Source: Sedimentisphaerales bacterium
GTDB lineage: Bacteria; Planctomycetota; Phycisphaerae; Sedimentisphaerales; SM23-30
Length of the DNA stretch: 42,225 nucleotides
Direction of reading: 5' to 3'
NCBI GenBank assembly: GCA_016928435.1
Contig: JAFGKT010000001.1
Span: 1-42,225 of the forward strand
Shown: positions 36,177-42,225 of the stretch, in pieces
How positions within the stretch are numbered: position 1 is the first letter of the stretch
Layout of the letters: each line of letters opens with the position of its first letter
Notes under the pieces: model-generated
What the model was told of the DNA's origin: nothing
Databases searched by the model: none
Seen by the model: the letters and a program-made list of their open reading frames with translations, nothing else
Translations under genes and position numbers: made by a program

Positions 36177-37025
36177 ATGTTTAGATTGATGAATAACGTA
36201 AGAACGGCAATCCTGCTGGCCGGCTTGATGGCACTGTTTCTATATATAGGTTCGTTTTGGGGCCAGGGTGGAATCATTATCGCCCTGCTGCTCGGCGGCA
36301 CCATGAACATGGTCGCGTATTTCTTCTCCGACAAGATCGCCATCGCCTCAATGCGTGCCCGCCCCGTCACTGAAGCCCAAGCTCCTCAACTATACAGCAT
36401 CGTGCGCGAATTGTCCCAGAAGGCCAATCTGCCCATGCCCCGAATCTATATTTGCCCGCAGTCCGCCCCTAACGCCTTCGCCACCGGCCGCAACCCCCGC
36501 AACGCCGCCGTCGCCGTAACCGAAGGACTTCTGCACATTCTCGACCGCAACGAACTCATGGGCGTACTCGGCCACGAACTAGCCCACGTCAAACACCGCG
36601 ACATTCTTATAAGTTGCATCGCCGCCACCATCGCCGGCGCCATAAGTGCCCTAGGCTATCTGCTATGGTTCGTTCCCATGGGCGACAATCGCCGAGGCAA
36701 TCCCTTGGCCGCCATCGCTCTGATTATCCTCGCTCCTATCGCCGCCGCCCTCATCCAAATGGCTATCAGTCGCAAACGCGAATACAACGCCGACAGCTTC
36801 GGCGCCGAACTCGCAGGCGACCCAATGTATCTCGCCACCGCCCTGGAAAAACTCCATCTCCAAAACCAACGCATTCCCATGCCCGTGCCTATCGAAAGCC
36901 AAAAGAACATGTTCATCGTCCAACCCTTCAGCGGAAAAGACGCCGGCGACCTGTTCAACACCCATCCCAGCCTAGAAAAAAGACTAATCGCCCTGATCGG
37001 CAAACCCTCCACCGGCCGATTCTAA
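36177..37025 (+). CDS. htpX: Membrane zinc protease HtpX
   Basis: 282 residues, normal length for M48B proteases. HtpX degrades misfolded or damaged inner-membrane proteins. Two N-terminal hydrophobic segments (about 9-25 and 31-51) and two more near 144-165 and 176-196 anchor it. The active site is GHELAHVKHRD (HELAH 133-137), with the third zinc ligand E202 in REYNADSFGA. Zymogen-free form; no extra domains. The ATG at 36177 has AAGGTG 6 nt upstream; a GTG at 36168 overlaps that site. Codons are strongly C-ending. It follows acyP by 95 nt with palindromes in the gap, so it may have its own stress-responsive control. It is convergent with the THUMP methyltransferase gene. Confidence 0.95.
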   Translation: MFRLMNNVRTAILLAGLMALFLYIGSFWGQGGIIIALLLGGTMNMVAYFFSDKIAIASMRARPVTEAQAPQLYSIVRELSQKANLPMPRIYICPQSAPNAFATGRNPRNAAVAVTEGLLHILDRNELMGVLGHELAHVKHRDILISCIAATIAGAISALGYLLWFVPMGDNRRGNPLAAIALIILAPIAAALIQMAISRKREYNADSFGAELAGDPMYLATALEKLHLQNQRIPMPVPIESQKNMFIVQPFSGKDAGDLFNTHPSLEKRLIALIGKPSTGRF

Positions 37026-37060
37026 AAAAATCCCCGGTGGTCCATGCTCACCATCCCTGA

Positions 37061-38257
37061 CTACTCCGCGTCATTATTATACTTCGCTTTGCGCGTCCCC
37101 GTGTACATCTCATACCGCAACAGCCGGCATTCAATACTGCCATTATAAAACGGTATCTTCCGGCTCGTACGCAAGCCCACTTTCTTGGCTAAATCCATAT
37201 TGCCCGTAAAAATGTAACCGGTATAACCAGCGCAGCGCTGTTTGAAGAAATCGCCGATACGCCCGTAGGTTTTTTCCAAGGCCGCGATCTCGCCCATGCG
37301 TTGGCCGTACTCCGGGTTCAAAATCACAATGCCCGGCATGTCCGGGATAGTCGTCTCCGCGAAATCGCAAACATCAAAATCAATCAAATGTTCCACCCCC
37401 GCGGTCAGGGCGTTTTTTTTCGCTGCTTCCACCGCTTGCGGATCGATATCCGTCGCGATGATCGGCGCCGCTAGCTCTTTGCGCGATGCCTTACGGGCCG
37501 CGTAACGCAGATCATCCCAAACCTTCTTATCGTAGTCCACGGTGTGCATAAAACTATAGTTGGTACGCAGCAATCCTCCTGGCCGATTAAGCGCGATCAA
37601 CGCCGCCTCAATCGCCAGCGTTCCGCTACCACACATCGGCAAAACCAAGGGCTGACTTCCATCGTACTCGCTGCTCAACACAATCCCCGCGGCGAGCGTT
37701 TCCTGCAGCGGCGCTTTGTGAGGCAATTTGCGATAGCCGCGGTCAGACAGCTTATTGCCCGAGGTATTAAGGTATATCCAGGTTTTGTTGCCTTGCCAAT
37801 AGAGGTTCACCACCACCCGATGCTTATCAGGCCCCGAGTCAGGCCTCGCACCGCACTTCAACTGCATCCGGTCAACTATCGCATCCTTCAACTTCAAATT
37901 CGGATACATCGTGTTGTTGATGCTCGGATTGTCCACCCTGCTCACAATGCTAACATAACCATCTTGGGGAATGATCCGCTCCCACTCAATCTCAGAAGCA
38001 TGCCGATAAAGCTCATCAGCGTTGTCGCACCGAAACTCCTTCAGCAAAAACAACACGTAAAGTCCCGTGCGCAGGTGCATATTCAGCTTTAGCGCATCGG
38101 CCATGTCACCAGCCAACTCCACGCCCTTCTCTCGACAGACGATAGGTTTATAACCCAGCCCGCGCAGCTCATCAGCCAGTAAACTAGACAGACCCGGAGC
38201 GCAAATCACAAGGATACGCCCCGGGTCTTTGTTTTGCGAATGTTTGCTTTTGGTCAT
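37061..38257 (-). CDS. THUMP-domain RNA guanine-N2 methyltransferase (RlmL/YpsC-like)
   Basis: 398 residues. N-terminal ferredoxin-like/THUMP region (about 15-170; ADELYRHASEIEWERII and RVDNPSINNTMYPNLKLKDAI) binds RNA. The C-terminal Rossmann domain binds S-adenosylmethionine (PMCGSGTLAIEAA near 205-217; IATDIDPQAVEAAKKNA near 272-288). Relatives methylate guanine N2 in 23S rRNA or tRNA. Two departures are visible: the usual DPMCGSG is LPMCGSG, and motif IV, normally NPPYGxR, reads NPEYGQR (314-320). The start ATG overlaps the stop of the upstream chorismate synthase-like gene by 4 nt (ATGA), so translation is coupled. Target and activity cannot be fixed from sequence. Confidence 0.9.
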   Translation of the reverse strand: MTKSKHSQNKDPGRILVICAPGLSSLLADELRGLGYKPIVCREKGVELAGDMADALKLNMHLRTGLYVLFLLKEFRCDNADELYRHASEIEWERIIPQDGYVSIVSRVDNPSINNTMYPNLKLKDAIVDRMQLKCGARPDSGPDKHRVVVNLYWQGNKTWIYLNTSGNKLSDRGYRKLPHKAPLQETLAAGIVLSSEYDGSQPLVLPMCGSGTLAIEAALIALNRPGGLLRTNYSFMHTVDYDKKVWDDLRYAARKASRKELAAPIIATDIDPQAVEAAKKNALTAGVEHLIDFDVCDFAETTIPDMPGIVILNPEYGQRMGEIAALEKTYGRIGDFFKQRCAGYTGYIFTGNMDLAKKVGLRTSRKIPFYNGSIECRLLRYEMYTGTRKAKYNNDAE

Positions 38258-39579
38258 CCCCGATTCTTCATAGCTTCATAGCCATAATACGCGAATAGCG
38301 CATCGAGAATCACCATGGCGGTATAGTTTTCCGCGACCGGCCAGATCCGCCCCACAATCGTAGGGTCGCGCCGCGTAATCGCCGCCAGGTCCCGATTCTC
38401 ATTGGTGTATTTGTCAATCGTGTGCTGCGGCTTGTCAATGGTGGGCGTAGGCTTCACCGCCAAACGCGCCACAATATTTTGGCCCGTACTCAAGCCGCCG
38501 GTTATTCCACCGGCTTGGTTGCTGTCGAATACTACCTTGCCGTTTTCGCTGTGCATAGCGTCGTTGGATTGGATACCGGTCATATCCTTAACCGCGAATC
38601 CAGCGCCGACCTCAACACCTTTAACCGCGCCGATGCCCAGCATCCGCCCTAGTTCGCCGTCGAGCTTGTCAAACACCGGCTCACCTAGCCCGGCCGGTAC
38701 ACCGGTCACAACCACTTCAACAATACCGCCCGATGAATCACCGGTCTTGGTTATCTTATTGCACACATCGACCATCTCATCCGACACCGCGATATCCGGG
38801 CAGTTGACCACCGGATGCACACCATATTTATCTTTGATCGCATCAGCGGACATTTGCGGAGCTTTGCCGCGAATCTCGTCGATCTGTCCTTCGATCTCAG
38901 CAAATACTTTCATCTTTTCCAAGAACCGCATTTCCGGCGTAACACGCCCTTTTACGTAAACTTCTTGGTAAAATGGATCGAGGTCGTGCCGCATGGTTTT
39001 GTAACGATTGGTATAGTCGAGTATCGCGGCGCTGTCCATTTCGCCACAACGCACCCCAGCCATTTCCTTAATATACGAAAACACCGAAATGCCGCATTGC
39101 TGCAGAACCTTCTTGGCGACATATCCTGAGCCTACGATAGTACTGGTGTAGCGCCCGCTGAACAGTCCCGCGCCGATGGCGTCGTCGTTAGGGCCGTACT
39201 TTTGGAACGAAGCATAAGAAGCATGGCCCGGCCGAGGTGTACGATTCGTATCTTGATATTGCTTGATATGAATAAAATGACGATCCAGATTGGGAATCAG
39301 AATCGACAAAGGCGTACCATTCGTATGATTCTTGTTGCCCGCGCCTTCGACGGTATCCGCGGCGTTCAAACCCGTATAGATCACCGGCAGGTCCGGCTCC
39401 TTACGAGGCGAACTCAACTCATCGGCACCGGGCTTACGCAGCAGCAGATCACCATAAACCTCTTGTTCGGTCAGTTTCATGCCCGGCGGAATACCCTGCA
39501 AAACCGCCGTCAGACCATCCTGATAAGAACCGCCCGCTACCGTTACCTGAAAAAACCGACCAAAATGACAACCAATCAT
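38254..39579 (-). CDS. Divergent chorismate synthase-like protein
   Basis: 441 residues, against 350-390 for ordinary chorismate synthase, with extra sequence about 170-265. The fold is clear: RPGHA (116-120), GVPAGLGEPVFDKLDGELGRML, GAVKGVEVGAGF, AGGITGGLSTGQNIV and KPTPTI. AroC converts EPSP to chorismate with reduced FMN. Yet key family positions differ. The N-terminal GESHG reads GGSYQDG (16-22), so its histidine is gone. SNHAGG is SNQAGG (Q355). GRHDP is TRRDP (R404). GRSSARET is GLFSGRYT (138-145), keeping only the arginine. The RPGH histidine remains. The ATG at 39579 has AGGAGGT 5 nt upstream; an in-frame start at 39603 lies before that site. First gene of a coupled pair with the THUMP methyltransferase. 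It could be a lineage-specific AroC or a paralogue with a new substrate. Confidence 0.9.
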   Translation of the reverse strand: MIGCHFGRFFQVTVAGGSYQDGLTAVLQGIPPGMKLTEQEVYGDLLLRKPGADELSSPRKEPDLPVIYTGLNAADTVEGAGNKNHTNGTPLSILIPNLDRHFIHIKQYQDTNRTPRPGHASYASFQKYGPNDDAIGAGLFSGRYTSTIVGSGYVAKKVLQQCGISVFSYIKEMAGVRCGEMDSAAILDYTNRYKTMRHDLDPFYQEVYVKGRVTPEMRFLEKMKVFAEIEGQIDEIRGKAPQMSADAIKDKYGVHPVVNCPDIAVSDEMVDVCNKITKTGDSSGGIVEVVVTGVPAGLGEPVFDKLDGELGRMLGIGAVKGVEVGAGFAVKDMTGIQSNDAMHSENGKVVFDSNQAGGITGGLSTGQNIVARLAVKPTPTIDKPQHTIDKYTNENRDLAAITRRDPTIVGRIWPVAENYTAMVILDALFAYYGYEAMKNRG

Positions 39580-39698
39580 CAAAAACCTCCTGCAAAATCT
39601 CAAACAACTAACACCTGCGCAAACAGACGTAAACTACTGCCAAAACAAGTTTTATAGGCTATAGCAAACGCCCCCTGCGCCCAATAGGCCAGCCTGAT

Positions 39699-39726
39699 AT
39701 CCTAGCGGAATCCTCGAATTTGTCAA
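39699..39726 (-). promoter_or_regulatory. Promoter for chorismate synthase-like operon
   Basis: On the minus strand TTGACA (39721-39726, perfect) and TAGGAT (39699-39704, 4/6) are separated by 16 nt. The start near 39692 gives a leader of about 112 nt before the ATG at 39579. Confidence 0.55.
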
Positions 39727-39871
39727 GGCCCATATCCAAAACATACGAATACACCATAATCACCGCTGTCCACCCGCTAGCCGCCAAAGGTCACATGGGA
39801 TATGCCCACGCCAAAAACCTCTCGACCTGCTAATCAATCTAGCCGTCGTTATGCGTAAACTCTTTCGCCGC

Positions 39872-39900
39872 TGGACACGGTTGTTGGGGTGCCTTACAAT
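39872..39900 (+). promoter_or_regulatory. Promoter giving leaderless ispG mRNA
   Basis: TGGACA (39872-39877, 5/6) and TACAAT (39895-39900, 5/6) are separated by exactly 17 nt. The expected start, 7 nt beyond the -10, is 39907, which is the A of the ispG ATG. No Shine-Dalgarno lies upstream of that ATG. Confidence 0.55.
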
Positions 39901-39906
39901 ACCAAA

Positions 39907-40998
39907 ATGACAACTATACGCAACCAAACCCGTTCTGTCTCAGTCGGCACCGCAACCATTGGAGGCCCCTCCCCCGTAACCGTCCAGAGCATGACTAACG
40001 TGCCCACGCACGACATCGACAAATGCCTCGCCCAGATCGCCCAACTCACCGACGCCGACTGCGAAATCGTCCGCGTTGCAGTACCCACCGCCGACGACAC
40101 CGCCGCCCTGCCCCAAATCCTCAAACAAATAAAAATCCCCTTGGTCGCCGATGTGCATTTTCATTACGAACGCGCCATCGAAGCTATCGAAGCCGGTGTC
40201 GCCAAGATACGCCTCAACCCTGGTAACATAAAAGATCGCCAACAGGTCGAACGCGTCATTGCCGCCTGTAAAGCGAACAACACCGCCATCCGCGTCGGCG
40301 TCAACGAGGGCAGCATTGTCGAACGCAAAGACAAACAGCAGCACTCCCAGGAAAAGCAAGTCAGCCTCGTTGAACTCATGGTCGATAAAATGCGTGATTA
40401 TGTCCGTATCTTTGAAGACAACAATTTCGACCAACTCGTTCTTTCCGCCAAGTGTCACGATGCCGCCCGCACCATTGCCGTCAACCGCGCTATCGCCGCC
40501 CAATTCGACTATCCTTTGCATCTAGGTGTTACCCACGCCGGCGACATCCAAACCGGCACAATTCGCTCTTCCGCTGCGTTAGGCGCGTTGCTCGCCGAAG
40601 GGATAGGCAACACCGTCCGCGTTTCATTGGCCGGCGATCCAACCTACGAAGTCGCCGTCGCTTGGGAACTGCTCAACAGCTTAGGCCTGCGTCCCCGCAC
40701 TCGACCGGAGATCATCGCCTGCCCAACCTGCGGCCGAACCGAAATCAACCTCCTCGAAATGCTCGAACAAGTAAAAACCGCCCTCGCGCCCATTCGCCAA
40801 CCAATAACCGTCGCCGTCATGGGCTGCGTAGTAAACGGCCCCGGCGAAGCCGACGACGCCGACGTAGCACTCTGCGGCGGTAAAGACCGAGCAGCAATCT
40901 ACTGCCAAGGCAAACACATCATAACCGTCCCCGCAGACCAAGCCGTCACCGCCCTACTCGAACAAGTCCAAATTTTCCTAGCTGAAAAAAAACTATAA
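39907..40998 (+). CDS. ispG: 4-hydroxy-3-methylbut-2-enyl diphosphate synthase IspG
   Basis: 363 residues, the usual bacterial short form. IspG reductively converts methylerythritol cyclodiphosphate to HMBPP, the penultimate step of the MEP isoprenoid pathway, using a 4Fe-4S cluster. The N-terminal TIM barrel shows VTVQSMTNVPT, VADVHFHYERAIEA and KIRLNPGNI; the C-terminal cluster domain shows ACPTCGRT (C272 and C275) and MGCVVNGPGEADDADVALCGG (C307), with the glutamate of the NGPGE motif as fourth ligand. The ATG at 39907 gives the normal MTTIRNQTRSVSVG start; an in-frame GTG at 39889 lies inside the promoter. Codons are strongly C-ending. It shares a bidirectional terminator with the facing PEP-CTERM gene. 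No other MEP genes are in the window. Confidence 0.96.
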   Translation: MTTIRNQTRSVSVGTATIGGPSPVTVQSMTNVPTHDIDKCLAQIAQLTDADCEIVRVAVPTADDTAALPQILKQIKIPLVADVHFHYERAIEAIEAGVAKIRLNPGNIKDRQQVERVIAACKANNTAIRVGVNEGSIVERKDKQQHSQEKQVSLVELMVDKMRDYVRIFEDNNFDQLVLSAKCHDAARTIAVNRAIAAQFDYPLHLGVTHAGDIQTGTIRSSAALGALLAEGIGNTVRVSLAGDPTYEVAVAWELLNSLGLRPRTRPEIIACPTCGRTEINLLEMLEQVKTALAPIRQPITVAVMGCVVNGPGEADDADVALCGGKDRAAIYCQGKHIITVPADQAVTALLEQVQIFLAEKKL

Positions 40999-41006
40999 CC
41001 CCAGCG

Positions 41007-41041
41007 AAAAAAGGGGCCGACAAGTTATGCCGACCCCTTTT
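41007..41041. terminator. Bidirectional intrinsic terminator
   Basis: AAAAAAGGGG...CCCCTTTT frames a hairpin: four to eight base pairs (AAAAGGGG/CCCCTTTT), a C/A mismatch, then CG/CG around an 11-nt loop. It sits in the 54-nt gap between the convergent ispG and PEP-CTERM genes and has a U-tract in both directions, longer for the minus-strand transcript. Confidence 0.8.
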
Positions 41042-41052
41042 GGATTTGGTTT

Positions 41053-42093
41053 CTATTTAGCGGATTTTCGGCGAGCCAGGCTGACGGCACCGAATAGGAG
41101 CAAGCTCATTGTCCCAGGTTCGGGGACAAGTGAGATTTTGTGGATTGTTACGGTTTCGGATGCTTCGTCGTAGGAGCTTAGGTACATTCCTCCGTCCGGG
41201 GCGATGGCGAACGCGTCGGGGGCAAATCCGATACCCCTGGCAAATAATTCGCTACTGCCATCTTCGTTCATGCGGAAAACACGCATCCAACCTGTTTCTC
41301 CCCGGCCTATGATAAACATCTTGCCATCGAACTCAGCATCAGCGGTTAGATCGAATTCAACAGCCCATGCTCCCAGAATATCCGTAGCAAAACGGGTTGC
41401 ATCGCCTACGGTATCCAAGGCAAACAATCCGCTCACTTCAGGATCTGAATTATCATAGCTATCAGTGGTAACATACATACTTCCATTGTAGGCTCCGCCG
41501 GGAGCGTCAAACTCTATGTCGAACACACCACCGACAAAAGTGCCGGGCCAGCTACCAAACCGGGAAGTGGTGCTATCCGGTTCAACGCGTGACATACGAT
41601 CATGGGCTGTACTGCCCACGAAGAGATCGCCGCCGTAGTTGCCGTAGAAATCAAGAGCCATACACCCCGCCTGATAGGGGTCCCCGCCGGCAAAATGAGA
41701 CTTTACGCCCTCAGGAGTTACCATGGTGACCTCACCGTTGGGCCAAACACTGGTTTCAGAAGCATCAGCAACATACAGATTATCACCAAACTCGCCCCCC
41801 TCGCCCCATGCCAATCCGTTAGGACGGTACATCCCGGTTACCCACTGTTGGACAGTGCCATCGGGGCTGATGCGATTAATAACGCCATCAGCGGCAAGCG
41901 CTACCTTCCAATTAGCGCTGTAAAGATTGCCGTTATCATCAAAGACCAGATCGGCACTTCTTCCCAAACCGGTATAAGAAAAACTCGTGAATACCTCGAC
42001 AGTGTAGCGTGAATCATATAATTCAAACTCCCCCAGCGCAACCGAACCAACCAACAATACCAATACACTAATTGTCCATTTTGCCTTTGACAT
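41053..42093 (-). CDS. PEP-CTERM exported beta-propeller protein
   Basis: 346 residues. Signal peptide 1-21 (WTISVLVLLVGSVALG). The body (about 30-315) is a beta-propeller of SMP-30/NHL type: repeated blades such as DLVFDDNGNLYSAN, NRISPDGTVQQWVTG and PDAFAIAPDGGMYLSS. The end VPEPGTMSLLLFGAVSLARRK is a PEP-CTERM sorting signal (VPEP, hydrophobic stretch, basic end), which in exosortase-bearing bacteria directs proteins to the cell surface or extracellular matrix. The exosortase gene is not in the window. I chose the ATG at 42093 (MSKAKW) because GGAGG lies 8 nt upstream; an in-frame TTG at 42108 would overlap that site. Ligand unknown. Confidence 0.9.
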   Translation of the reverse strand: MSKAKWTISVLVLLVGSVALGEFELYDSRYTVEVFTSFSYTGLGRSADLVFDDNGNLYSANWKVALAADGVINRISPDGTVQQWVTGMYRPNGLAWGEGGEFGDNLYVADASETSVWPNGEVTMVTPEGVKSHFAGGDPYQAGCMALDFYGNYGGDLFVGSTAHDRMSRVEPDSTTSRFGSWPGTFVGGVFDIEFDAPGGAYNGSMYVTTDSYDNSDPEVSGLFALDTVGDATRFATDILGAWAVEFDLTADAEFDGKMFIIGRGETGWMRVFRMNEDGSSELFARGIGFAPDAFAIAPDGGMYLSSYDEASETVTIHKISLVPEPGTMSLLLFGAVSLARRKSAK

Positions 42094-42150
42094 TTTCGAG
42101 TCCTCCAATCGTAAAAAGGGTTAAGGCTTTGCACACTATGTGACAAGGTT

Positions 42151-42194
42151 CAGGACATCGCTAACCCGAAAATGGGCCAGGACATCGATAACCC
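42151..42194. repeat. 17-bp direct repeat, possible mobile-element edge
   Basis: CAGGACATCGCTAACCC (42151-42167) and CAGGACATCGATAACCC (42178-42194) match at 16 of 17 positions with a 27-bp period. They lie upstream of the PEP-CTERM gene and next to the right end of the window. Such tandem sites can be transposase-binding repeats at an insertion sequence end or regulator sites; the adjoining sequence is not available to decide. Confidence 0.55.
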
Positions 42195-42225
42195 TTGTTT
42201 TTTATCAGGGCAATGTATGCTGCAA

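Larger units (their letters stand above)
39580..39906. other. Intergenic with divergent promoters
   Basis: No gene is seen. It holds a promoter for the chorismate synthase-like operon on the minus strand and one for ispG on the plus strand, described separately. The middle (39727-39871) shows nothing further that I can support. Confidence 0.6.

Noticed and set aside
37020..37060. Intrinsic terminator for the THUMP methyltransferase gene
   Set aside because: A minus-strand T7 run exists at 37025-37031, but the preceding stem (GGTG/CACC, 9-nt loop) is too weak to call.
1..42225. tRNA or rRNA genes, CRISPR arrays, transposase genes
   Set aside because: Intergenic stretches were read for tRNA-like TTCGA loops, regular spaced repeats and DDE or serine-recombinase motifs; none was convincing.

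Overview
The window looks like chromosomal DNA of a planctomycete, most likely class Phycisphaerae; this is an inference. It rests on a 4132-residue exported protein with the LEPR-XLL-type N-terminal motif (LEPLEGRLLL) of planctomycete giant proteins, a PEP-CTERM sorting tail on another secreted protein, exported HEAT-repeat proteins, and an ECF-like sigma factor paired with a membrane protein. No rRNA, tRNA, CRISPR array or transposase gene was seen.

Layout. 1-826: gene-free, with decayed tandem repeats. 827-6478: an exported HEAT-repeat protein with an embedded receiver-like domain (-), a Na/Pi cotransporter (+), and a two-TM coiled protein (-). 6866-20358: the 12.4-kb giant gene (beta-propeller-like, PPC-like and beta-helix-like parts, C-terminal metzincin) with its own promoter and leader, preceded on the same strand by an orphan corrinoid protein ending in a clear intrinsic terminator. 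20730-24859: a large exported protein of unknown function (-) divergent from ribD (+). 25022-26488: a polytopic membrane protein bracketed by a 31-bp repeat whose right copy is the 3' end of hflX (-). 28288-29731: sigma factor plus putative membrane regulator. 29989-33562: exported HEAT-repeat protein plus zinc-ribbon membrane protein (-). 33945-37025: flippase-like protein, plsY, acylphosphatase and htpX (+), an envelope-lipid and quality-control cluster. 37061-39579: a chorismate synthase-like gene coupled by a 4-nt overlap to a THUMP methyltransferase (-). 39907-40998: ispG (+). 41053-42093: a PEP-CTERM beta-propeller protein (-), followed by a direct repeat that may be the edge of a mobile element.

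The best leads are: the chorismate synthase homologue that lacks three histidines conserved in the family, including the one in GESHG; the gene inserted at the hflX 3' end, flanked by a repeat that re-encodes the HflX C-terminus with synonymous changes; consensus-like promoters placed so that ribD and ispG transcripts would be leaderless; an apparent CTG start for hflX; and a receiver-like fold inside an exported HEAT protein. All functions are assigned by reading motifs; no database search was run.
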